Below are positions 34,249-41,606 of a DNA stretch of 47,629 nt, in pieces; within the stretch, counting starts at the first letter, position 1, and the number at the start of each line of letters is the position of its first letter. The translations under genes were made by a program, and so were the position numbers. Origin of the DNA: Lachnospiraceae bacterium. Lineage in GTDB: Bacteria > Bacillota > Clostridia > Lachnospirales > Lachnospiraceae. The notes beneath the pieces were generated by a model. It saw only the letters and a program-made list of their open reading frames with translations, searched no databases and had not been told where the DNA came from. The stretch is taken from contig JAFSHK010000016.1 of assembly GCA_017440375.1 (NCBI GenBank), forward strand, positions 1 through 47,629, read 5' to 3'.

Positions 34249-36141
34249 TTACGGTACTTCTATTAATCGCATCTGTGCGCCATCATCTTCAATCCGATAC
34301 AACACTTCACAGTTGAAATCACCTTCTGCTATAATCGCATCAAAAACTGCAGCGGCATCTGCCGTTGTTTCTTCCACATACAGATACTCAGCATGGGAAG
34401 CACGAATTTCCTGAACCATCCAGTCCGTCTGTGCATCGTTTAAATTCAGACTTTTATAAACTACAGAAATCGGGGAAGCTTCCATGTTCGTATAACTATT
34501 TTTCACCCAACGCGGCTCATCGTCTCGTTGAATATAGCATACACGTGTGCAGTTCCTTGTTCCAAGCACCTGCAATTTTTCCAGGAAAAGCAAGGCATCC
34601 TCATCTACCATTTCCGCTCGCTCCTGCAACTGCTCCGAAACCGCTTTCCGATATCCAATAAGTCCATGATACCCAGTTTGATAGCCTGCTGTCAATGCCA
34701 CAAACAGAATTAAGCACAAACTTGTCCCATACTGTTTCATAAACCTAGACATTTTTTCTCCTAAAAAAAGATGTTCTCCATAGGTCATCCAAATATTGGC
34801 AAGAAAAAGTAATGTTCCTATCGTAAAAGGTGCTCCATAACGTTCTATCGAGGAAATCATTCCAGCCGCTTCCAGATATTGTGTCTCGGTTGCAAAAATC
34901 GTAATATGAGCAATAAAAATAATACCATAAAAAAGCGCACCGCTGATAACACTATATCCTAATACCAATTTGCCTTGTTTCTTCGGCATCAAATTTTTAC
35001 GATAGAAGAAGAAAACCAGCAAACATATACACAAATAAAAACCAAGTGGTGTCATATCAATGACAACGCTTTTCTCCTTATGAAGCGGCGAGCGTAGAAA
35101 CGCTTCGATAAAAGCTTTGGCAAAATCACCGGTGTAACCGGAAAATCCATACTCATCTGTTGTCATATATTTCACAGCCGTCGTCGTCGTCTTCGTTACT
35201 CTTCGCATAAGCAAACAGAAAAGCATCCAACTTCCCCCTGTCAAAAGCGGAACCGCAAAAACAGCAAGAATTCTTTTCCAACCACCATGCTCTCCCTGCT
35301 GCTTCTGATACAGGCAAAGAAATACCAGCCCGAATGCTGCCCATATGAAGCCAACCGATTTTATCAGAACGAGCACACCTAAGTACATAGCAAGTCTTGT
35401 GTAATAAATACTATCCTTTTTTCCTTCCTTCTGCGTCACAGCAAACAGAAAGCCACCATAAATGCACGCCATGGTTAAGTCAGCACAGAAACCGTCATAC
35501 CCATACACTTCTGCGATACTTGGAAGAAACCAGAGTGCACCTGCCATCAAAATCATAACAAATACGTTTCTGCCTTCCATCCTACGAAGCACGGGTAGCA
35601 TAAAGGAAAGATTCATAATATAGTAGCCTGCAAACGCTAGTCCTTCCTTAAACTCCTGCGGATTCAAGTGTAAAAACCACCATTTTATTAACTGTGCTCC
35701 CGGCGGATAGTCTCCAAATTCCGGTGCTACATTGCCATATTTCCCGGCAAAACCGTCCAGATAAAAAAGAGATTTTACATCAGTTGCCCAGAAATTCACA
35801 TCATCCCACCATGTTACTACTTTTCCGGAAACACAAACACTTACCACCAAAACAAGAAGCAATGCAGTTATAAATGATGGTTTCTTTACTTGCTCTAAGC
35901 AAGCTTTTCCAATTTCTATCCGTTCTTCTTTTTGTCTGCTGCCAAGAAAAGCTACAAAACCAATAACACACATTGTACTAATGCCATCAATCCACGAAAG
36001 ATGATGTAACACCCCCAACACATAAAGCACCAGTACAAGGCCGCACACAATAACCGGTATGACTTCGACCAAACTTTCCTTCCAGAAATAGGATAATAAC
36101 AATATACATACAAGAATTGCCATTATATTGATAATCGCCAT
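34249..36141 (-). CDS. Multi-span membrane glycosyltransferase (GT-C-like)
   Basis: A 630-residue protein with about 12 membrane spans and a C-terminal soluble domain (~490-630). The first outer loop has WWDDVNFWATDVKSLFYLDG with the acidic pair expected of GT-C enzymes, followed by FGDYPPGAQLIKWWF, a YPP motif found in lipid-sugar-dependent transferases. The family cannot be named with certainty. The ATG at 36141 is chosen for GAGG 5 nt upstream; a GTG 5 codons earlier would overlap that site. Paired with the GT2-GtrA gene, it probably decorates a surface polymer or protein. Confidence 0.7.
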   Translation of the reverse strand: MAIINIMAILVCILLLSYFWKESLVEVIPVIVCGLVLVLYVLGVLHHLSWIDGISTMCVIGFVAFLGSRQKEERIEIGKACLEQVKKPSFITALLLVLVVSVCVSGKVVTWWDDVNFWATDVKSLFYLDGFAGKYGNVAPEFGDYPPGAQLIKWWFLHLNPQEFKEGLAFAGYYIMNLSFMLPVLRRMEGRNVFVMILMAGALWFLPSIAEVYGYDGFCADLTMACIYGGFLFAVTQKEGKKDSIYYTRLAMYLGVLVLIKSVGFIWAAFGLVFLCLYQKQQGEHGGWKRILAVFAVPLLTGGSWMLFCLLMRRVTKTTTTAVKYMTTDEYGFSGYTGDFAKAFIEAFLRSPLHKEKSVVIDMTPLGFYLCICLLVFFFYRKNLMPKKQGKLVLGYSVISGALFYGIIFIAHITIFATETQYLEAAGMISSIERYGAPFTIGTLLFLANIWMTYGEHLFLGEKMSRFMKQYGTSLCLILFVALTAGYQTGYHGLIGYRKAVSEQLQERAEMVDEDALLFLEKLQVLGTRNCTRVCYIQRDDEPRWVKNSYTNMEASPISVVYKSLNLNDAQTDWMVQEIRASHAEYLYVEETTADAAAVFDAIIAEGDFNCEVLYRIEDDGAQMRLIEVP

Positions 36142-36158
36142 AATAACCTCACACACAA

Positions 36159-36188
36159 CATCACCCTGCCATAACTGACAGGGTGATG
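36159..36188 (-). terminator. Hairpin between hpf and the GT-C gene
   Basis: A perfect 10-bp stem CATCACCCTG/CAGGGTGATG with a 10-nt loop, followed by TTGTGTGT rather than a clean T run. It may be a weak terminator for hpf or an attenuator; it ends only 17 nt before the downstream start codon. Confidence 0.55.
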
Positions 36189-36237
36189 ATACATTTATTT
36201 GATTTTATTATATAAAATTTATTCGTATTATTCAATT

Positions 36238-36765
36238 CTAATATTCTGGTTCAATCAAACCGTAAGTATTTCCCTTTCTTTTGTATACTACATTAACCTG
36301 ATCTGTCTCTGCATTATTGAATACATAGAAATTATGTCCAAGTAATTCCATCTGTACACAAGCATCTTCCGGATACATCGGTTTAATGTCAAATTTTTTC
36401 GTACGAAGAATCTGAACTTCTTCGTCATCCATATAATCCTTCTCCAGATATTCCTGTTTAAAGAAGCCTGCCGACTGTTTTTTATCTGTCAGTTTTGTTT
36501 TATACTTCTTAAGCTGTCTTTCTATGATTTCTTCTACCAAATCAATAGAAACATACATATCACTGCTCACCTGTTCAGAACGGATGATGTTTCCTTTCAT
36601 CGGAATGGTAACTTCTATTTTCTGTCTGTCTTTCTCTACACTTAATGTAACATGTACCTCCGTGTCTTCTGTAAAATACTTCTCCAGCTTACCGATTTTA
36701 TCTTGTACCGCTGTCTTTAACCCTTCTGTTACGTCAATATTTTTCCCAATAATTATAAATTTCAT
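36238..36765 (-). CDS. hpf: Ribosome hibernation-promoting factor, long form
   Basis: A 175-residue long-form HPF. The ATG at 36765 (MKFIIIGKNIDVTEGLK) has GGAAGGG 9 nt upstream. The N-terminal S30AE domain (~1-100) has the beta-alpha-beta fold signature VHVTLSVEKDRQKIEVTIP. A linker follows, and the C-terminal dimerisation domain (~120-175) has VRTKKFDIKPM-like LRTKKFDIKPMYPEDACVQM, LGHNFYVFNN and VVYKRKGNTYGLIEPE. It dimerises 70S ribosomes into 100S in stationary phase. It is monocistronic with its own promoter. Confidence 0.95.
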   Translation of the reverse strand: MKFIIIGKNIDVTEGLKTAVQDKIGKLEKYFTEDTEVHVTLSVEKDRQKIEVTIPMKGNIIRSEQVSSDMYVSIDLVEEIIERQLKKYKTKLTDKKQSAGFFKQEYLEKDYMDDEEVQILRTKKFDIKPMYPEDACVQMELLGHNFYVFNNAETDQVNVVYKRKGNTYGLIEPEY

Positions 36766-36800
36766 AGCACTCATCCCTTCCATTGGATTATTGTATAAGC

Positions 36801-36830
36801 ATTATAACATATTTGCATCACTTTTTGCAA
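36801..36830 (-). promoter_or_regulatory. Promoter of hpf
   Basis: On the minus strand TTGCAA, 18 nt, TATAAT, ending 35 nt before the hpf start codon. The spacer contains TGCAAATATG close to the -10. Confidence 0.7.
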
Positions 36831-36980
36831 CAATTTAAGGATTTTGTTTCATGTTTATGACATTTCTAAAGTCAATAGATTTTCGCCCATTTTATCCAAC
36901 TTTTACTTTTTTATTACAACTTCACAAAACACCCGTTCTTTCAGTTACCATAAAATCTTGTTTTTTTCCTCAAAAAAATA

Positions 36981-37051
36981 TGTGGATAATGTGTATAACT
37001 CGGTGCATAAATCAATTTTGCCCTTTTTCATGAGATTTTCGATGTGGATAA
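36981..37051. other. Three DnaA-box-like sites in an AT-rich, gene-free gap
   Basis: The ~370-nt stretch between the hpf promoter and the next terminator has no convincing gene; the short plus-strand frames have no usable ribosome binding site or recognisable sequence. It holds TGTGGATAA (a perfect DnaA box, reverse of TTATCCACA) at 36981-36989, TGTGTATAA (8/9) directly after it at 36990-36998, and a second perfect TGTGGATAA at 37043-37051. All three point the same way. Confidence 0.5.
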
Positions 37052-37198
37052 CTAAAAAGGGGGATTTTTTATTTCCAATGATTTCTTAATTTCCTTTTGT
37101 ATATCTTGCACAAGATTTCTTTTGTCAAGGAAAAAACGCAGAAAAATAAATTCTGAAAATTAAGATATTCAATATACAAAAACTTATATCTTGCGGTG

Positions 37199-37236
37199 CA
37201 AAAAAAGAAAGTAACCAGTACTTGTGGTTACTTTCT
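37199..37236 (-). terminator. Rho-independent terminator of the NlpC/P60 gene
   Basis: A 12-bp perfect stem AGAAAGTAACCA/TGGTTACTTTCT with a 7-nt loop, followed on the minus strand by a T run. Confidence 0.9.
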
Positions 37237-37280
37237 CAATCATTCTTATTATTAACCTATAATTCTCTTCCCATTTGGCT

Positions 37281-38618
37281 TTAGAAAATTCTTCTAATAG
37301 AAAGAATTGAACGATAATTTGCATTGGAAACAATAATACCTGTCTTAGAGGTTGATGCATGAACAATCTGACCATTTCCAATATATAACGCTACATGTCC
37401 TGAGTAACAAATAAGATCACCCGGCTGTGCATTTTCAAGACCATTTACTGCTGCACCCACATTTCTGTCTGCTGCCGAAGAGTGTGGAAGGTTTACACCA
37501 AAATTCTTATAAACACTCATAACAAAACCAGAACAGTCAGCACCGTTTGTTAAGCTGGTACCACCATATACATATGGATTACCGACAAACTGAAGTGCAA
37601 AATCTGCAACTGCCTGACCGGATGCACTTCCGCTTGGTGGTGCATAAGTCTTCTCTTCGGAAGAACTGCTTTCAGAGGACTCTGATTTCGCTGCTGACTT
37701 TGCTGCTGCTTCTTCGGCTGCTTTTTTGGCAGCTTCCTGTGCTGCTTTTCGCTCTGCCTCTTCTTTCGCAAGTCTCGCCTGCTCTTCTTCTATGGATTCT
37801 GCTTTTACAAATTCTGTGGATAACGTTACAAATTCATTGGATACATAACCGTTACCCTCTTCAATATCTACTTTTACCCATCCGTCTAATTCTTCTGTAA
37901 CAATCAATTCATCTTCGATTGGCACAAGACCAAGAACGGTTGCTTCCATGCTTGGCTCTTCACGAACCTTCAAGGTTGTGGTTGTAACGGTTGCGATTCT
38001 CGTTCCTACTTCTTTCGCAAGTTCTACGGCATCGTCACCGGTTACACAATACTCTGCTTTAACATAGCCTTCTACAGAACCGGAACTGATTTTGTACCAA
38101 CCGTCCGTTTCTTCTATAAATGTACCTACTGATTTGTCATACAGCTTACCAACAATATTTCCTTCTTCGCTCGGTAAATCTCTGACATTCACATAATCGT
38201 TTACTTTTGCAATAACAAGACTCTTGAAGCCTTCTTCTTCATCACTCAATCCGGAAGAATTAGACGCTTTCTTCAAATCTTCTGTATAGCCTTTACTAAC
38301 AACTATTGTTTCTTCTATTTTTTTATCGGATACGGTAGAAGATGAATTTTCTATCATTCCACCTATCGGTATTTCACTTGCTCCACTCAATGCGACATCT
38401 GCATTGGAAACAGTTAAATTACTACTTTCTTCTTTTACAACCTCTTCCTTAATATCAGAAAGAGAAGTGGACGTCTCGCTAGCCAACGAATAATCAATGC
38501 CAGCCGACGGCAATACGGAGCTAATATTTCCGGATGCGTACACTGGTAATTCCATTCCGGAAAAAGTGATGGCTGCTGCTATTGCACAAGCTGCGACTCT
38601 CACATTTTTTCTTTTCAT
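37281..38618 (-). CDS. Secreted SH3b-NlpC/P60 peptidoglycan hydrolase
   Basis: A 445-residue exported protein from the ATG at 38618 (GGAGG 6 nt upstream). Signal peptide (~1-30, ending VYASG) is followed by a Ser-rich linker. Two bacterial SH3 domains come next (~135-195, with VNDYVNVRDLPSEEGNIVG; ~205-270, with TTLKVREEPSMEATVLG). An Ala/Glu/Lys-rich helical spacer (~275-325) leads to the NlpC/P60 (C40) domain. Catalytic Cys is in GADCSGFVMSVY, with His in GHVALYIG and a third polar position at IVHAS. It cleaves D-Glu-diamino-acid bonds in stem peptides. A strong promoter and a WalR-type site precede it, and a terminator follows. Confidence 0.92.
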   Translation of the reverse strand: MKRKNVRVAACAIAAAITFSGMELPVYASGNISSVLPSAGIDYSLASETSTSLSDIKEEVVKEESSNLTVSNADVALSGASEIPIGGMIENSSSTVSDKKIEETIVVSKGYTEDLKKASNSSGLSDEEEGFKSLVIAKVNDYVNVRDLPSEEGNIVGKLYDKSVGTFIEETDGWYKISSGSVEGYVKAEYCVTGDDAVELAKEVGTRIATVTTTTLKVREEPSMEATVLGLVPIEDELIVTEELDGWVKVDIEEGNGYVSNEFVTLSTEFVKAESIEEEQARLAKEEAERKAAQEAAKKAAEEAAAKSAAKSESSESSSSEEKTYAPPSGSASGQAVADFALQFVGNPYVYGGTSLTNGADCSGFVMSVYKNFGVNLPHSSAADRNVGAAVNGLENAQPGDLICYSGHVALYIGNGQIVHASTSKTGIIVSNANYRSILSIRRIF

Positions 38619-38651
38619 AAAAACCTCCATCGGGGTGTTTGTTCGTCATTT

Positions 38652-38668
38652 GTTACAAATTTGTTACA
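38652..38668 (-). promoter_or_regulatory. WalR (YycF)-type binding site
   Basis: On the minus strand TGTAAC-AAATT-TGTAAC, a perfect match to the WalR consensus TGTWAH-N5-TGTWAH, placed just downstream of the -10 of the NlpC/P60 gene. WalRK controls wall hydrolases in Firmicutes. A second TGTAAC pair with a 6-nt gap lies at 38767-38784. Confidence 0.6.
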
Positions 38669-38679
38669 TTTCATGAAAT

Positions 38680-38708
38680 AATATAACACCCGAAAAAGGC
38701 TTTGTCAA
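38680..38708 (-). promoter_or_regulatory. Consensus sigma-A promoter of the NlpC/P60 gene
   Basis: On the minus strand TTGACA (perfect -35), 17 nt, TATATT (-10), 61 nt upstream of the start codon. Confidence 0.85.
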
Positions 38709-38788
38709 CCACTGCATCTATTAAGGAAATCCCGAAAATACGCTATTTCTTGTGTTTTTCCAATATGTTACAGCATTTGTTACAACAT

Positions 38789-39712
38789 TTACACGAAAGA
38801 ATTGATATATTTCTCTGCACTTACTACGGCATTGGCACCATCTGCTACTGCTGTTGCAATTTGTCTCACCTTCTTTGTTCTGACATCCCCCGCCACATAG
38901 ATTCCCGGAACATTAGTCGTACATTCTTCTCCTGCAATGACATATCCTTTTTCATCGCAAGCAACCACTTCCTTGAATATTTCTGTATTCGGATAAAGCC
39001 CCACTGCAATAAAAACACCATCCAAAGAAAGCACTTGCTGTTCCTCTTTTAAATGTTTTACCCGCGCTCCTTCTACCTGCTCTTGTCCACAAATTTCTTC
39101 TACCACACTATCCCAGATAACTTCCACATTCTCACAGGAAAACAACTTATCCTGCAATGACTTCGCGGCACGAAGCGTATCTCTTCTATGAATCAGATAC
39201 ACCTTCTTACAGAATCTTGCCAGAAAAATCGCATCCTCTACAGCAACATCTCCACCTCCAACAACTGCTACTGTTCCTTCTTTGAAAAAAGCACCGTCAC
39301 AAGTCGCACAATAAGAAACGCCTCTTCCTCTAAGTCTGTCCTCTCCCGGAACCTGTAAAGCTGCATGCGATGCTCCGGTTGCCAGAATCACTGTTTTGGT
39401 TTCATATATTTGCTCTTCTTTGCCACCAGAAACCGTTACAACCTTGTATTTTCCGGCATCTGTTATCCGTGTCATTTCCTTATTTACAAATGTGACGCCC
39501 ATGTCATCTGCATGCTTTCGAAATGTCATACCCATATCAAAGCCGTTCATTCCAGGTAATCCAAGATAATTATCTACTTCATACGTATTTAAAACCTGCC
39601 CACCACTCATGGAATTCTTCTCCAGAACAAGTACATTAAATCCAGCCCTTTTTCCATATACCGCCGCTGACAATCCCGCCGGTCCCGAACCAACAATAAT
39701 CAAATCATACAT
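38789..39712 (-). CDS. trxB: Thioredoxin-disulfide reductase
   Basis: A 307-residue flavoprotein. The ATG at 39712 (MYDLIIVGSGPAGLSAA) has GGAGG 8 nt upstream. FAD motif GSGPAGLSAAVYG is at ~8-20, the redox-active CATC is in GVSYCATCDGAFF (~135), the NADPH motif is VVGGGDVAVEDAIFLAR with the HRRDTLRA basic patch, and the C-terminal FAD motif is VPGIYVAGDVRTKKVRQ. It reduces thioredoxin with NADPH. No thioredoxin gene is adjacent. It is divergent from the SDR gene. Confidence 0.94.
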   Translation of the reverse strand: MYDLIIVGSGPAGLSAAVYGKRAGFNVLVLEKNSMSGGQVLNTYEVDNYLGLPGMNGFDMGMTFRKHADDMGVTFVNKEMTRITDAGKYKVVTVSGGKEEQIYETKTVILATGASHAALQVPGEDRLRGRGVSYCATCDGAFFKEGTVAVVGGGDVAVEDAIFLARFCKKVYLIHRRDTLRAAKSLQDKLFSCENVEVIWDSVVEEICGQEQVEGARVKHLKEEQQVLSLDGVFIAVGLYPNTEIFKEVVACDEKGYVIAGEECTTNVPGIYVAGDVRTKKVRQIATAVADGANAVVSAEKYINSFV

Positions 39713-39821
39713 CCTGCTGTCCTCCTCAAAATAATATATTTGCATTCTCTTCCGTTTCTTCTTATTATATAATAGAAACAATATTTATGATAAGAATATG
39801 ATAAAGGAGTATAACCAGTCA

Positions 39822-40541
39822 ATGTCAAAATATGCTTTGGTCACCGGTGCTTCTCGCGGAATCGGCAAAGAAATTGCCATCGCATTAGCAGCCGAAGGCT
39901 ATCACCTCATCATTACTTGTATTCATTCCAAAGAGGCCCTTTTCTCTCTGGCAAAAGAATTATCTGCACGCTATCAGATTAGCTGTACCCCTTTTGTGGG
40001 GGATATGGGAAATCCTTCGGATGTAGAAAAACTATTCCAATCCATCGAAAAACTGGATGTATTAGTGAACAATGCCGGTATTTCCTATGTCGGTCTTTTG
40101 CATGAAATGTCTCTGGAAGAATGGCAGTATGTAATGAATACCAATTTGAATTCTGTTTTCTATACAAGCAGACTTGCCATTCCGCTTATGCTGCAAAATC
40201 ATAGTGGACGAATCATCAATATTTCTTCGGTTTGGGGAAATGTCGGCGCTTCTATGGAAGTGGCTTACTCGGCTTCCAAAGGTGGCATCAACAGTTTCAC
40301 TAAAGCTTTGGCAAAAGAACTTGCACCAAGTCATATTACGGTTAATGCAATTGCCTGTGGTGTTATCGACACCGACATGAATCGCTGTTTCTGTCCGGAG
40401 GACATGGATGCTCTCCGTCAGGAAATACCAGTTGACCGAATCGGTCAAGCATCAGAAGTCGCACAAACAGTTGCAATGCTGCTTCATGCACCGGAATATT
40501 TGACCGGACAAGTCATTACAATAGACGGTGGTTGGATATAA
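39822..40541 (+). CDS. SDR-family oxidoreductase (FabG-like)
   Basis: A 239-residue short-chain dehydrogenase. MSKYALVTGASRGIGKEIA gives the cofactor motif TGASRGIG; then DMGNPSDVEKLF, NNAGIS, the catalytic Ser in NISSVWG, Tyr/Lys in YSASKGG, and the C-terminal LTGQVITIDGGW. The ATG at 39822 has AAAGGAG 12 nt upstream; the in-frame ATG at 39798 precedes that site and is less likely. It resembles 3-oxoacyl-ACP reductase, but there is no fatty acid gene context, so the substrate is open. It converges with the AraC gene. Confidence 0.88.
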   Translation: MSKYALVTGASRGIGKEIAIALAAEGYHLIITCIHSKEALFSLAKELSARYQISCTPFVGDMGNPSDVEKLFQSIEKLDVLVNNAGISYVGLLHEMSLEEWQYVMNTNLNSVFYTSRLAIPLMLQNHSGRIINISSVWGNVGASMEVAYSASKGGINSFTKALAKELAPSHITVNAIACGVIDTDMNRCFCPEDMDALRQEIPVDRIGQASEVAQTVAMLLHAPEYLTGQVITIDGGWI

Positions 40542-40552
40542 AAAAAATACAA

Positions 40553-41398
40553 TCAATAATAATCAGGTGCTTTCTTTCGATACATGGTAGGACTCATTCC
40601 TGCAAACCGATGAAAGCACCGACTAAAATACAACATATCAGTATACCCCAACCTTGCACTGATTTCTCCAACCGGAATTAACGTTGACTGTAATAGTTTA
40701 CACGCTTCCTGCATCCGCAGATTCGTATGATATTGCTGCATTGTCATTCCTTTTTCTTTTTTAAATACTGCTGCCATATGCTTATAGCTTAGAAAAAAAT
40801 ACCTTTCCAACTCTTTGGTAGAAAAAGATTCTCTCACGTGCTCATTCAAGTAGTCACAAATCTGCTCAGAAAGACTTTTGTTCTTCGGTTTGGTCTGTCC
40901 GTAAAATGCGATCAAACTAAGTAGTTCTGCAAGCTTCACATTCATGTACCATCGTTTCTGGATATCATTAGAATGAAAATAGTCCACTAATGCAGCAAAT
41001 TTTTGAATTATTTCCGTATTTTCCATATGGGATAACTTCTTAGGCAACTGTATCGTTGACTGAAGTATCTCTCCTTGTTCAATTGTCCTCTCTTCTGCCA
41101 TGAACTCTTGCAAATCCTCTACTTCATCAAAATAAAAATGAACAAAGTACCATCTTGTTCCCTTTGAAATTTCTATTTTGCCAAAATGACGAATTCCTTT
41201 TTTCAAAAAAAGAATATTTCCAGCTTGTACTTCATAATCTACACCGTCTTCTGTTACATAAATCGTTCCTTCCAGTACATAAAGAAGCACATGAAAATCC
41301 AATATTCTATCTGCATGATAAAATGGTTCCGGCGCAACACATATATTACATCCATTTACAACCGGAAGCATTTTGTTATTGAACTTTATTCTGTTCAT
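40553..41398 (-). CDS. AraC-family transcriptional regulator
   Basis: A 281-residue regulator. The N-terminal cupin-like ligand-binding domain (~15-90) has DFHVLLYVLEGTIYVTEDG and GNILFLKKGIRHFG. The C-terminal double helix-turn-helix (~185-280) has FFLSYKHMAAVFKKEKGM, then EISARLGYTDMLYFSRCFHR, FAGMSPTMYRKK. It is divergent from the GH127 gene across 208 bp and probably senses an arabinose-containing product and activates that gene. The shared upstream region has a TATAAT at 41508-41513 without a good -35, as expected for an activated promoter. Confidence 0.88.
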   Translation of the reverse strand: MNRIKFNNKMLPVVNGCNICVAPEPFYHADRILDFHVLLYVLEGTIYVTEDGVDYEVQAGNILFLKKGIRHFGKIEISKGTRWYFVHFYFDEVEDLQEFMAEERTIEQGEILQSTIQLPKKLSHMENTEIIQKFAALVDYFHSNDIQKRWYMNVKLAELLSLIAFYGQTKPKNKSLSEQICDYLNEHVRESFSTKELERYFFLSYKHMAAVFKKEKGMTMQQYHTNLRMQEACKLLQSTLIPVGEISARLGYTDMLYFSRCFHRFAGMSPTMYRKKAPDYY

Positions 41399-41606
41399 CT
41401 TCTATTTATCCTTTCCGCTCCCATTCCTTCCAAACACCATTAAAGCACATGCGATTATTCTCCATATAAATCCGAATATAATCTATTTCTTTCATCTATA
41501 GCAAGATTATAATACATATTATAAGAGTTGTTAATCATTCGCTTGATTTTTTAGCAAAGTCTTATATAAAAAGTCAAGGCAAAATTGGAAGAAAGGAATC
41601 AAAATC

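Noticed and set aside
36841-37089. Short plus-strand reading frames in the gap after hpf
   Set aside because: No ribosome binding site, no recognisable domain and AT-rich low-information sequence.
36784-37280. A chromosomal origin (oriC)
   Set aside because: Two perfect DnaA boxes are present, but there is no dnaA, dnaN, rpmH or gyrase gene near, and the box number is low. Kept only as a DnaA-box cluster.
38767-38784. Second WalR site
   Set aside because: The two TGTAAC half-sites are 6 nt apart, while the consensus needs 5; mentioned only as a partial match.
39722-39800. Promoter pair between trxB and the SDR gene
   Set aside because: TATAAT-like elements occur on both strands but no -35 at 16-18 nt is convincing.
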